A stretch of 33,051 bases of DNA from JAFIHK01 sp041441455 (GCA_041441455.1 JASDTB010000009.1:1-33051), one strand, 5' to 3'; numbered from the stretch's first letter, positions 7,392-16,276 are shown. The notes: a model not told the origin generated them from the letters alone. Numbers and translations are program-made.

Positions 7392-8438
7392 ATGTCAAAG
7401 AGACTTTTATTAGCAATCATATCATTGTTATTATTTTCGAGTTCGATCTATTCACAACAGCCAAGAATCGTTATTTTAGCAACAGGAGGAACAATTGCAG
7501 GTGCTGCACCAAGTGCAACAGGAGCGTCGTATAGGCCAGGTGTGATCAGTATAGAAAACATCTTGAAATCTGTTCCTGACCTAAACAAAATTTGTAATCT
7601 AAAAGGTATCCAGGTGTGCAATATCTCTAGCCAAAATATCACAGAAGAGATATGGATTCAACTAGCTTGTAAAATTGATTCATTGTTTAGCAATAACTTG
7701 TGCGATGGAATAGTTATTACTCATGGTACAGATACAATGGAAGAGACTGCATATTTTCTAAACCTAGTGGTAAAACACAAAAATCCTATTGTTTTAACTG
7801 GATCAATGCGACCTTCTACCTCATTAAGTGCAGATGGCCCTTTTAATCTCTTCAATGCAGTGTCACTAGCTGCCGATAAAGGTGCTTATGGAAAGGGAGT
7901 TATGGCAATAATGAACGACTACATATTCTCAGCAGATGACTTAATTAAAAGTAATACAGTTAACCCAGACGCCTTTGAGTCTCCAAATTTTGGTCCTATG
8001 GGAATGATGAGAGGTGGAAAACCTCGTTTTTATAGAGAGTCATTAACTAAGAATACTGTTGAAACTCCTTTCGAAGTCAGGAAAGGGCAAAAGCTACCAA
8101 AAGTTGAAATCCTTTATGCATACGCTTTTGCATCGGACATTCCATTTAATGCACTATTAGAAAGTGGCGTAGATGGAATTATTATCGCGGGTGTTGGTCA
8201 CGGAAATTACAATAGAGCTTTTGATCAAAAAATCAAAGAAGCAAAACAAAAAGGAATCATTGTAGTGAGATCCTCTCGTATATTTAGAGGTGGAGTAGAT
8301 AATGAGGCAGAAGAATATGACAAAACTATTCCAGTTTCGGCAATGAAGAGTCCACAAAAGGCTAGAATTTTACTTATGTTGTCTTTAATGAAGACAAATA
8401 ATCCAGATATTATTCAAGGTTATTTTGGACAGTTTTAA
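7392..8438 (+). CDS. ansB: Type II (exported) L-asparaginase
   Basis: A 348-residue asparaginase that hydrolyses L-asparagine to aspartate and ammonia. The ATG at 7392 is chosen over an upstream GTG at 7266 because it begins a classic signal peptide (MSKRLLLAIISLLL, ending near SQQ at 21-23) and follows a promoter element. Catalytic residues of the family are visible: TGGTIAG with Thr34, Tyr47 in SYRPG, and HGTDTMEET with Thr113-Asp114; MRPST and SADGPFN follow as expected. The signal peptide and close similarity to AnsB point to the periplasmic, high-affinity type. The gene has its own promoter and ends on a TTAA shared with the stop of the convergent ispE. Confidence 0.93.
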   Translation: MSKRLLLAIISLLLFSSSIYSQQPRIVILATGGTIAGAAPSATGASYRPGVISIENILKSVPDLNKICNLKGIQVCNISSQNITEEIWIQLACKIDSLFSNNLCDGIVITHGTDTMEETAYFLNLVVKHKNPIVLTGSMRPSTSLSADGPFNLFNAVSLAADKGAYGKGVMAIMNDYIFSADDLIKSNTVNPDAFESPNFGPMGMMRGGKPRFYRESLTKNTVETPFEVRKGQKLPKVEILYAYAFASDIPFNALLESGVDGIIIAGVGHGNYNRAFDQKIKEAKQKGIIVVRSSRIFRGGVDNEAEEYDKTIPVSAMKSPQKARILLMLSLMKTNNPDIIQGYFGQF

Positions 8439-9211
8439 CCCTTTTTAAACAGCCCAAAGACAGACGAACCACTTCCACTCATTGACGCATATACAGCTCC
8501 ATTTTCATACATATTACGCTTGTATTCTTCAATGATTGGGAACTGCTTAAAAATTGTCTTCTCAAAATCATTTTCAATCCTATCCCTCCACTGTTCTACT
8601 GGTAATTCTAGTAAATCGCGTAGAAGGACATTGGGGCGTTTAGGAGTCACTCCTGAATAGGCTTGAGCGGTTGAGACAAAAACAGGAGGTTTGACAACTT
8701 TTACAACATAGTTATCGAGTTCCTTAATTGCCTTTCTTTCTAAAATCTCTCCTCTGCCTGTAGCATAAGCGCCTTCTCCTTGTTTTAAATCAGAGAGTAA
8801 CACAAAAAAGGGACAGTCACTACCGAGTTTTGCAGAGATTCTAGTAAGTTCATCAAGTTCTATGTTTAGGTTAAACATTTTATTGATGATTATTAATGTA
8901 TTGGCTGCATCTGAAGATCCTCCTCCTAGACCTGCACCAACTGGAATTTGTTTATGGAGATGAATTGCTACTGGAGGAATATTGAATCTCTCTTTAATAA
9001 GATTATATGCTTTTACACATAAATTATCTTCGGGTTTTCCATCATATTCAAGTCCTGTTTGGGTAATAGATAGCGTATTGGATTCCACAATTTCCAATAT
9101 ATCCGTCATGTCGGCTGGATAAAAGAAGGTCTCCAGATTATGAAAACCATCTTGACGTTTTTCTGTAATCTGAAGACCTATATTAATTTTTGCCTTTGGA
9201 TAAAGTATCAT
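8435..9211 (-). CDS. ispE: 4-diphosphocytidyl-2-C-methyl-D-erythritol kinase
   Basis: A 258-residue GHMP kinase that phosphorylates CDP-methylerythritol in the MEP pathway of isoprenoid synthesis. The signature PVGAGLGGGSSDAA spans 90-103, Lys8 sits in the KAKINIGL start, a catalytic aspartate is in LGSDCPFF, and the C-terminal GHMP motif reads SMSGSGSSVFG. The length is at the short end for the family. The ATG directly abuts the stop codon of nrdJ with no gap, so translation is likely coupled. The stop codon overlaps that of the convergent asparaginase gene. Confidence 0.95.
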   Translation of the reverse strand: MILYPKAKINIGLQITEKRQDGFHNLETFFYPADMTDILEIVESNTLSITQTGLEYDGKPEDNLCVKAYNLIKERFNIPPVAIHLHKQIPVGAGLGGGSSDAANTLIIINKMFNLNIELDELTRISAKLGSDCPFFVLLSDLKQGEGAYATGRGEILERKAIKELDNYVVKVVKPPVFVSTAQAYSGVTPKRPNVLLRDLLELPVEQWRDRIENDFEKTIFKQFPIIEEYKRNMYENGAVYASMSGSGSSVFGLFKKG

Positions 9212-11728
9212 TTAACCGCACTTTGAATAACCGCATGATTTGCAAGTGAGGCATCCCTCTTGATATACAAGTTCATTAGATCCACACTTCTCACATTTTT
9301 TACCCGAATCATCTTTTGTTCCATCAGGAATATATCTCTTAAGTGCACGCTCAACACCATTTTTCCATGTATTGATCGCCTCGCTGTCGAGTTGAAGTCC
9401 GCTCACTAGGTTCACTACGTCTACGATTGGCATTCCATTTCTCAAGACTCCCGAAATAAGCTTTGCATAATTCCAGTATTCTTTGTTGAACATATGAGAA
9501 ATACCTCCAACAGTATTTTTGTATCCATATTTATCGATGTATTGGAAATCGTATCTAGTATTTCCAGCATCGTCTTTCTCTTTCACGATGTAGCCCATTG
9601 TGACAGATTTAGGAATACTTCTTGAATCTTCGTCCAATAGACCTGTAAATACTTCGTATGGTGCACCATTCATCATACCTACCAACGCAATCCATTGTTC
9701 AGCACCATTTTTGAATCTAATAACCTCAGCATCCAAAGATTTTGGTCTCTCTTTTTTAGAAATCGTTGACTCTTTTGAATCCTTGGCTGAGACTAATACA
9801 CCTGCTCTTGATCCGTCACGATAAACTGTTACACCTTTGCAGCCATACTCCCATGCTGTCTTATAAACCTCAGCAACGAGCTCCTCTGTAACATCATTAG
9901 GGAGATTTACTGTCACGCTTATAGAGTGGTCTACCCACTTTTGCATCTTTCCCTGCATCTTAACCTTGGCAACCCAGTCGATGTCGTTCGAAGTTGCTTT
10001 GTAGTATGGAGATTTTGCAACAAGTGCCTCAACCTCCTGCCACTTCATCTTATATACCTCTTCTTTTTTAATCCCTTGCATCTCTGCCCAAGTCAAGAAC
10101 ATATGGTGGAATACGTAGTACTCTTCCCATGCATCGCCAACTTCATCCCAGAATGTAATTACGACATTTTTGTCATTTGGATTAACCTTTCTTCTTCTTT
10201 TGTACACAGGAAGGAACACTGGCTCAATTCCCGAAGTTGTTTGAGTCATCAAGCTTGTTGTTCCTGTAGGAGCAATTGTCAACATAGAGATATTTCTTCT
10301 GCCATGTCTTACCATCATGTCATATAACTCTTCATCCTCTTTCCTGATCCTAGCAATCATAGGATTGTTAAGCTCTCTAGATGAATCGAAAATTGGGAAC
10401 GGTCCTCTCTCTTGAGCCATAAGGGTTGACGATCTGTATGCTTCTACTGCCAAAGTTTTCTGCACTTCAACTGCAAAGTCAATCGCATCGTCTGTACCAT
10501 ATCTAAGACCCATAGCTGCCAACATGTCGCCTTCTGCTGTAATGCCAAGACCTGTTCTTCTTCCTCCTAGAGTCTTCTCTCTGATTTTATTCCACAGATT
10601 TAGCTCTGCTTGTTTTACCTCTTCATCTTCTGGGTCTTTAGCTATTTTCTCAATGATCGCTTCGATTTTTTCCATCTCTAGATCAATCAAATCGTCCATA
10701 AGCTTCATCGCCATTCTTACATGACTCTTGAATAATTCGAAGTTGAACTTTGCGCTCTTTGTAAAAGGATTTTCTACATATGAAAATAGATTGATTGCCA
10801 TTAATCTACATGAATCATAAGGACATAGTGGAATCTCTCCACAAGGATTTGTACTTACAGTCTTATATCCTAAATCGGCATAACAATCTGGTATCGATTC
10901 TCTAATAATTGTATCCCAAAACAGTATACCTGGCTCAGCTGACTTCCATGCATTATGAATAATTTTCTTCCATAATGGTTCGGCATCAATCTCCTTAACT
11001 ACTTTAGGATTGTCTGACTCAATTGGGAATTGTTGTTTGTATTTCTTTCCATGCAATGCTGCACGCATAAATTCATCATCAATCTTAACAGAGACATTAG
11101 CACCTGTTACTTTCCCTTGTTCAAGTTTTGCATCAATAAAGTCTTCCGAATCGGGATGTTTGATAGAAATTGAAAGCATCAATGCTCCTCGTCTTCCATC
11201 TTGAGCAACCTCTCTTGTTGAATTTGAGTATCTCTCCATGAATGGAACAACCCCTGTTGATGTTAGAGCGCTATTTAATACCGCACTGCCTGCGGGTCTG
11301 ATGTGTGAAAGGTCGTGGCCAACTCCTCCTCTTCTCTTCATCAACTGAACCTGCTCCTCGTCAATCCTCATGATTCCTCCATATGAGTCAGCTGGTTTCT
11401 TGTGACCAATTACAAAACAATTTGATAATGAAGCAACTTGCATATTGTTGCCAATTCCAGACATTGGACCTCCTTGAGGAACAATGAATTTAAAATCTTT
11501 TAGAAGTTCGTAAATCTGCTCTTCGCCAAGCGGATTGTCGTACTTCTTTTCAATCCTTGCAAACTCTGACGCAATCCTCCGATGCATATCGTCAGGTGAT
11601 GCTTCATAAAGGTTGCCAAACGAGTCCTTCATAGCATACTTGTTGATCCACACTGAGGCTGCTAGTTCATCACCATTGAAATAATTCAAACTGGCTGCCA
11701 ATGCCTCTTCGTAGGTAAATGTTTTCAT
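9212..11728 (-). CDS. nrdJ: Adenosylcobalamin-dependent (class II) ribonucleotide reductase
   Basis: An 838-residue enzyme that makes deoxyribonucleotides using a radical generated from coenzyme B12, with or without oxygen. The catalytic NPCGE motif is at 294-298 with Cys296, an upstream redox cysteine is in SLSNCFVIG, and the C-terminus has a Cys-rich zinc-ribbon-like tail (CEKCGSNELVYQEGC, CKSCGYSKCG) seen in this subfamily. The ATG at 11728 fits the family N-terminus (MKTFTYEEAL); an in-frame start 11 codons earlier is less likely. A minus-strand TAnnTTTG element lies about 120 bases upstream. No cobalamin riboswitch could be recognised in the leader. ispE follows with no gap. Confidence 0.95.
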   Translation of the reverse strand: MKTFTYEEALAASLNYFNGDELAASVWINKYAMKDSFGNLYEASPDDMHRRIASEFARIEKKYDNPLGEEQIYELLKDFKFIVPQGGPMSGIGNNMQVASLSNCFVIGHKKPADSYGGIMRIDEEQVQLMKRRGGVGHDLSHIRPAGSAVLNSALTSTGVVPFMERYSNSTREVAQDGRRGALMLSISIKHPDSEDFIDAKLEQGKVTGANVSVKIDDEFMRAALHGKKYKQQFPIESDNPKVVKEIDAEPLWKKIIHNAWKSAEPGILFWDTIIRESIPDCYADLGYKTVSTNPCGEIPLCPYDSCRLMAINLFSYVENPFTKSAKFNFELFKSHVRMAMKLMDDLIDLEMEKIEAIIEKIAKDPEDEEVKQAELNLWNKIREKTLGGRRTGLGITAEGDMLAAMGLRYGTDDAIDFAVEVQKTLAVEAYRSSTLMAQERGPFPIFDSSRELNNPMIARIRKEDEELYDMMVRHGRRNISMLTIAPTGTTSLMTQTTSGIEPVFLPVYKRRRKVNPNDKNVVITFWDEVGDAWEEYYVFHHMFLTWAEMQGIKKEEVYKMKWQEVEALVAKSPYYKATSNDIDWVAKVKMQGKMQKWVDHSISVTVNLPNDVTEELVAEVYKTAWEYGCKGVTVYRDGSRAGVLVSAKDSKESTISKKERPKSLDAEVIRFKNGAEQWIALVGMMNGAPYEVFTGLLDEDSRSIPKSVTMGYIVKEKDDAGNTRYDFQYIDKYGYKNTVGGISHMFNKEYWNYAKLISGVLRNGMPIVDVVNLVSGLQLDSEAINTWKNGVERALKRYIPDGTKDDSGKKCEKCGSNELVYQEGCLTCKSCGYSKCG

Positions 11729-11906
11729 AATAGTACTTCCTTTTCTTAGTCGCCGAAACAACCACAGAGATTATCTGCAGTTGCCTAAGCTATATTATGT
11801 TATTAGACAAAACTTCCCAGAAGGTAAAAACGGTGCTTCTACCTACAAACAAAATTATATTAAAATAGGGCTATCTCCCGAGTGGGGTTATTTAGTTATT
11901 AACACA
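11729..11906 (-). other. Leader/intergenic region between the DUF2147 gene and nrdJ
   Basis: This 178-base gap holds one promoter-like element (11850-11857) and a weak AGAAG/CTTCT pairing near 11818-11839. I see no terminator for the suf operon, no B12 box and no NrdR-type palindrome. The leader of nrdJ would be about 115 bases, which is long for this window, so some regulation is possible. Confidence 0.4.
11850..11857 (-). promoter_or_regulatory. Candidate Bacteroidota -7 element for nrdJ
   Basis: TAATTTTG on the minus strand fits TAnnTTTG and is the only good match upstream of nrdJ. No -33 element was seen at the usual spacing. Confidence 0.4.
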
Positions 11907-12350
11907 CTAATCAACACTCCCTGCAAATTCCCAATACTGAGTACGTCCGATAATTCCCGATTTATCCAGAGAACCACGTACTTTCAGCTTTCCTTTGTCT
12001 TGGTCGAATGATATTGTGCAGCTATAAATTTTTCCGGTAGCTGGATCTAGAATTGATCCGCCTGAGATTTTTTTCCCATCAACTTTCATGTCGGTAATAA
12101 TCTTCAATCCTACTATCGGCATGTTTTTTTGTGAACCCGGGCATTTATCGCATTTTCTATCAGGATTTCCAGTGTAAAGTTTTAGTATAACACCTTCGTA
12201 AACACCTGAACTGTTTTTTGTTATTTTGACTAGCGACTTCTTGTTTCCGTCTTCGTCTATAGTAAACCACTTACCCTCAATTCTCGATAGCTGAGCATGT
12301 AGCATTGTGCTCATTAAAATTATAAGTGAGGTAAATAATAACTTTTTCAT
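11907..12350 (-). CDS. Exported DUF2147 family protein
   Basis: A 147-residue protein with a clear signal peptide (MKKLLFTSLIILMSTMLHAQ, cleavage near residue 19-20) and the DUF2147 pattern: EGKWFTIDEDGNKKSLVKI early on, CDKCPGSQKNMPIVGLKII in the middle and GGSILDPATGKIYSC, ending in RTQYWEF. These are small periplasmic, probably lipocalin-like beta proteins of unknown function. The gene lies 16 bases behind sufD on the same strand, so it is probably the last gene of the suf transcript, an association I cannot explain. Confidence 0.85.
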   Translation of the reverse strand: MKKLLFTSLIILMSTMLHAQLSRIEGKWFTIDEDGNKKSLVKITKNSSGVYEGVILKLYTGNPDRKCDKCPGSQKNMPIVGLKIITDMKVDGKKISGGSILDPATGKIYSCTISFDQDKGKLKVRGSLDKSGIIGRTQYWEFAGSVD

Positions 12351-12366
12351 ATTAGTTGAGTTTTAA

Positions 12367-13407
12367 TTAACAACAATTCATACTACAATTCGAGCAGTGA
12401 CTAAACTCTCCTCTAAGCCTGCTCTCTGCTAAATCAGATAGTCTCGCTCTTAACTCTTCATTTGAAATCTTTTCTAAAACATCATAGGCAAACGCTAATT
12501 GCTGAAGAATTTTTGCCTCTTCTCTTCCAATACCCCTAGAGCGCATATAGAACAAAGCCATCTCGTCTAGGCGACCGCTTGTGGCACCGTGTGAGCACTT
12601 CACGTCGTCGGCATAGATCTCTAATTGGGGCTGAGCATATACTTTCGCTGATTTTGATAAAAGTAGGTTATGGTTAGCTTGATAAGCTTCTGTCTTTTGA
12701 GAGTCTTTTGCCACAACTATTTTACCACTGAAAAGGGCTTTGGAGCTATTATCTAGAATCCCCTTAAAGAGTTGGCTACTTTTACAGTTTGGCTTATTAT
12801 GCCTCATATTAACCTTTGTGCTTATTGTCTGTGAACCATCAACTAAATAAAGGCCATTGAGTTCACAATAAGCATTTTCTCCATTAAGATTACATTCAAA
12901 TTCATTGGTCAACGCCTCTCCATGGAGAGAGATAACCGAGAGTTTAAATTTCGAATCCTCTTCTAAGTTAATATTAAGCAAAATTGAATGTTTTGATTGG
13001 TTGTGTTCATTTTGCATTAATACAAACTTTGCATCAGCTTGCTTCTCTACATTGATATTGATTATTTCATTTGTCTCAAAGCTATCCATAGATAGAGTGT
13101 GTGTACAAAGAAGTACTTTACACGAAGAGCCTTCTGCGACATTAATTGTGTTTTCGAATTCAAGTTTATCCAAATATTCTGAATTACGAAAACTGATAAT
13201 CTGTATGTTTTGATCTGGCTGGCTCTCTTTATTAATCTTAAGATCAAAACCAGCACAACTCTTTCTTACCAATGAAAATTGCTCAGCACTCAGCTCTTCG
13301 CTGAGAAATCCATTCACCACATAAGTTTGAATGGTATTTGCCAACGGAACCCTACATCTGAAAACTTCAGGGATGTCGGGAGAGTATTTGTAATTACTGA
13401 TTTTCAT
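12367..13407 (-). CDS. sufD: Fe-S cluster assembly protein SufD, short form
   Basis: A 346-residue beta-helix scaffold protein that pairs with SufB in the SufBC2D complex. The strongest family signature is near the C-terminus: DDVKCSHGATSGRLDEMALFYMRSRG, including the conserved CSHGAT histidine. E. coli SufD has about 423 residues; this one lacks most of the N-terminal helical domain. It ends in FSHCSNCSMNCC, with cysteines at 338, 341, 345 and 346, a metal- or cluster-ligand-like tail. The start overlaps the end of sufC by 14 bases, which shows coupling and argues that the short N-terminus is real. Confidence 0.92.
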   Translation of the reverse strand: MKISNYKYSPDIPEVFRCRVPLANTIQTYVVNGFLSEELSAEQFSLVRKSCAGFDLKINKESQPDQNIQIISFRNSEYLDKLEFENTINVAEGSSCKVLLCTHTLSMDSFETNEIININVEKQADAKFVLMQNEHNQSKHSILLNINLEEDSKFKLSVISLHGEALTNEFECNLNGENAYCELNGLYLVDGSQTISTKVNMRHNKPNCKSSQLFKGILDNSSKALFSGKIVVAKDSQKTEAYQANHNLLLSKSAKVYAQPQLEIYADDVKCSHGATSGRLDEMALFYMRSRGIGREEAKILQQLAFAYDVLEKISNEELRARLSDLAESRLRGEFSHCSNCSMNCC

Positions 13408-14155
13408 TTTCTGTCTCTTTTATTAGCCAGTCATATCCTCTGGTCTCTACCTCAAGAGCGAGCTCTTTTCCGGCTGTTCTAATAATTCTTCCGTTGTACA
13501 AAACATGCACTACATCTGGAACAATATAATCCAAAAGCCTTTGGTAGTGAGTGATTACTATAAATGCATTGTCGGCTCTCTTAAGTTTATTTACTCCCGC
13601 TGCAACTACTCTCAACGCATCAACATCTAGTCCACTATCTGTCTCGTCTAAAATAGCAAGAGATGGCTCTAACATTGCCATTTGAAATATCTCATTCCTC
13701 TTCTTTTCTCCTCCAGAGAATCCAACATTCACTCCTCTAGTAGAGAATGATTTATCCATCTCTACAATCTCCATTTTTTCACGCATAAGCTTTAGGAATT
13801 CTGCAGAAGTAAGAGGGGGTAGATTTCTATGTTTTCGCTGTTCGTTTACAGCTGTTTTCATAAAATTGACATTACTTACTCCAGGAATCTCTACAGGATA
13901 CTGAAATCCTAAGAACACTCCACTACGAGCTCTATCTTCAGGTGCAAGTTCCAATAAATCAATACCTTTATATTCTACAGAGCCCGATGTAACTTCGAAG
14001 TTATCTCTTCCAGCAAGAACTGCAGAAAGAGTGCTTTTTCCAGAGCCATTAGGCCCCATAATAGCATGTATTTCACCTTCTTTAACTTCTATGTTAATAC
14101 CTTTGAGTATCTCCTTTCCGTTGATAGATGCCTTTAGATCTTTTATCTTTAACAT
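13394..14155 (-). CDS. sufC: Fe-S cluster assembly ATPase SufC
   Basis: A 253-residue ABC-type ATPase that drives cluster assembly on SufB-SufD. It has Walker A GPNGSGKST (34-42), the ABC signature FSGGEKKRNE (146-155), Walker B LAILDE (166-171) followed by TDSGLDVDA, and a switch histidine in VITHYQRLL. Length and motifs are standard. It lies 19 bases behind pnuC and overlaps sufD by 14 bases. In most bacteria sufC directly follows sufB; here pnuC intervenes. Confidence 0.96.
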   Translation of the reverse strand: MLKIKDLKASINGKEILKGINIEVKEGEIHAIMGPNGSGKSTLSAVLAGRDNFEVTSGSVEYKGIDLLELAPEDRARSGVFLGFQYPVEIPGVSNVNFMKTAVNEQRKHRNLPPLTSAEFLKLMREKMEIVEMDKSFSTRGVNVGFSGGEKKRNEIFQMAMLEPSLAILDETDSGLDVDALRVVAAGVNKLKRADNAFIVITHYQRLLDYIVPDVVHVLYNGRIIRTAGKELALEVETRGYDWLIKETENENQ

Positions 14156-14174
14156 AATTTCAATATTTCATTAA

Positions 14175-14828
14175 TTAATTATTCGCCTTCCATTGCTTTT
14201 GCCACATTGAAAAACCAAAAAAGGCAAGTACAAGGTATGAGGCACTTACCATTGGCATAAATACCAGTCCGGCAAGTATATATAGTGTAATATTTGTAAT
14301 ATTTACAGTAAACCATGCAGCCCAACACTCTAATTTCTTTTGTGCAGATAGATATTGTGCTGCTAAAATAACAATTGTAACAAAGGCATCCAGATAAGGA
14401 GTCCTTGCTTGACGAAAGACGTCAGGAAAAACATTATGAATTTCTGAAAGAAACATTCCCCAAATAAAGGCAATTACTAAAATCAAAACTACAGCTCCTA
14501 TCCTCTCCCTGTTAGTCATTAGAGTTATCTTTAGTTGATTCTTTTGATTTTGTTCGCCCTCTTTTGGATGTGTCCATCTATAGTGACCATACATATTAAT
14601 TGCAAGAGATACAGGCTGTAACAACATGCTCGAGTAAAGCTCCTTTTGTAAAAAAAGGAAAAACAGAAAGATTGTGTAAGCATAGCCTACCCAAAAGTTC
14701 AATACTTTTGCTCTTGTTGCAAGATAGACGCATGATATACCAAAAACAACAGCAAGCATCTCTATCAAACTTACATTCTGGCCACCAATTGTAAACAACA
14801 CGTATTTTATACTGAATAATCCATCCAT
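14175..14828 (-). CDS. pnuC: PnuC-family vitamin transporter (nicotinamide riboside predicted)
   Basis: A 217-residue integral membrane protein of the PnuC family, facilitators that import nicotinamide riboside; some relatives (PnuT, PnuX) carry thiamine or riboflavin. About seven hydrophobic segments are visible, with family landmarks FWVGYAYTIFLFFLF, INMYGHYRWTHP, DAFVTIVILAAQYLSAQKKLE, WAAWFTVNITNITLYI and a C-terminal FGFSMWQKQWK. The ATG at 14828, one base after the sufB stop, is preferred to an overlapping TTG three codons earlier. It lies between sufB and sufC on one transcript, an odd place for a vitamin transporter. No riboswitch precedes it. Substrate is assigned by resemblance to Bacteroidales PnuC and is not certain. 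Confidence 0.85.
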   Translation of the reverse strand: MDGLFSIKYVLFTIGGQNVSLIEMLAVVFGISCVYLATRAKVLNFWVGYAYTIFLFFLFLQKELYSSMLLQPVSLAINMYGHYRWTHPKEGEQNQKNQLKITLMTNRERIGAVVLILVIAFIWGMFLSEIHNVFPDVFRQARTPYLDAFVTIVILAAQYLSAQKKLECWAAWFTVNITNITLYILAGLVFMPMVSASYLVLAFFGFSMWQKQWKANN

Positions 14829-14829
14829 A

Positions 14830-16269
14830 TTAACCAACGCTTCCCTCTAAAGTTACTTGTAATAGTTTTTGAGCCTCAACTGCAAACTCCATAGGCAATT
14901 GATTTAAAACCTCTTTAGCATAGCCATTTACAATTAGTCCAATCGCATCTTCAGTCCCAATACCTCTTTGAAGACAATAAAATAGCTGATCCTCGCTTAT
15001 TTTTGAAGTAGTTGCTTCGTGTTCTAAAATTGCCGTTTCATTTTCATTTTCTATGTAAGGGAAAGTATGCGCCCCACATTTATCTCCTAGCAATAAGCTA
15101 TCACACTGAGTGTAGTTTCTAGCATTATCGGCATTTGGTAATATTTTTACAAGACCTCTATAGCTATTTTCACTTCTTCCGGCAGAAATACCTTTACTTA
15201 CAATTCTGCTTTTTGTATTCTTGCCAATATGAATCATTTTTGTTCCAGTATCGGCTTGTTGGTAATTATTAGTTACTGCAACAGAGTAGAATTCGGACAC
15301 TGAGTTATCTCCTTTTAGAATTGTGCTTGGATATTTCCATGTAATTGCAGATCCAGTCTCGACCTGAGCCCATGATAACTTACTGTTAGCACCCTTGCAG
15401 ATACCTCTCTTGGTTACAAAGTTGAAGATTCCACCCTTGCCATTTACGTCGCCCGGATACCAGTTTTGGACTGTTGAGTACTTAACCTCAGCATCTTGCA
15501 TGACAATAATCTCAACAACTGCAGCATGCAGTTGATTTTCGTCTCTCTGAGGTGCAGTACACCCCTCTAAGTAACTAACATAAGAGCCTTCGTCGGCAAC
15601 AATCAGTGTTCTCTCAAACTGCCCTGTCCCTTTCGCATTAATTCTAAAATAGCTAGACAGCTCCATCGGGCATCTTACCCCTTTCGGAATGTAGCAAAAT
15701 GAGCCATCGCTAAACACAGCAGAATTCAATGCTGCATAATAGTTATCACCATATGGAACTACTGTTGCCAGATATTTTTTAATCAGATCGGGATAATCTC
15801 TAACAGCCTCGGAGAATGAACAGAATATTATTCCCTTTTCGGCTAAATTCTCTCTAAAGGTTGTCTTTACTGACACAGAGTCAAAGACGGCATCTACTGC
15901 GATTCCTGCTAAAACATTTCTCTCATCCAGTGGAATCCCTAACTTATCGAAAGTAGCCTGCAACTCAGGATCTATCTCTCCCCCGTGCTCTATCTGCTTT
16001 TTAGGAGCAGCATAGTATATTATATCCTGATAGTCAATTGCTGGAATCTTTAAGTGAGCCCATTCTGGCATCTTCATCGTCTTCCATTTATTAAAAGCCT
16101 TTAGTCTGAACTCTAACATCCATTCTGGCTCATTCTTCTTAGAAGAGATTAGTTTGACAATATCTTCGTTCAGCCCTTTGGGGATGAACTCTTGATCTAA
16201 CGAAGTCTCGAAACCATGTTGGTACTCCGACTCCGTCACCTTTTGTATTATATTTTCATTTTCACTCAT
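14830..16269 (-). CDS. sufB: Fe-S cluster assembly protein SufB
   Basis: A 479-residue scaffold on which Fe-S clusters are built in the SufBC2D complex. Typical SufB stretches are visible: MPEWAHLKIPAIDYQDIIYY, VPYGDNYYAALNSAVFSDGSF, YIPKGVRCPMELSSYFRIN, YLEGCTAP, GGIFNFVTKRG, and GDKCGAHTFPYIENEN with the conserved cysteine before the histidine, then LEHEATTSKISEDQLFYC. Length is normal. It is the first gene of the operon. Its promoter element ends only 7 bases before the ATG, so the mRNA may be leaderless. No cysteine desulfurase (sufS) or sulfur-transfer gene (sufE/sufU) is in this cluster. Confidence 0.97.
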   Translation of the reverse strand: MSENENIIQKVTESEYQHGFETSLDQEFIPKGLNEDIVKLISSKKNEPEWMLEFRLKAFNKWKTMKMPEWAHLKIPAIDYQDIIYYAAPKKQIEHGGEIDPELQATFDKLGIPLDERNVLAGIAVDAVFDSVSVKTTFRENLAEKGIIFCSFSEAVRDYPDLIKKYLATVVPYGDNYYAALNSAVFSDGSFCYIPKGVRCPMELSSYFRINAKGTGQFERTLIVADEGSYVSYLEGCTAPQRDENQLHAAVVEIIVMQDAEVKYSTVQNWYPGDVNGKGGIFNFVTKRGICKGANSKLSWAQVETGSAITWKYPSTILKGDNSVSEFYSVAVTNNYQQADTGTKMIHIGKNTKSRIVSKGISAGRSENSYRGLVKILPNADNARNYTQCDSLLLGDKCGAHTFPYIENENETAILEHEATTSKISEDQLFYCLQRGIGTEDAIGLIVNGYAKEVLNQLPMEFAVEAQKLLQVTLEGSVG

Positions 16270-16276
16270 CGTGGCG

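Noticed and set aside
11729..11906. A cobalamin riboswitch upstream of the B12-dependent nrdJ
   Set aside because: The gap is short for one and I could not find a B12-box-like core or the expected multi-stem layout; only a weak 5-bp pairing is visible.
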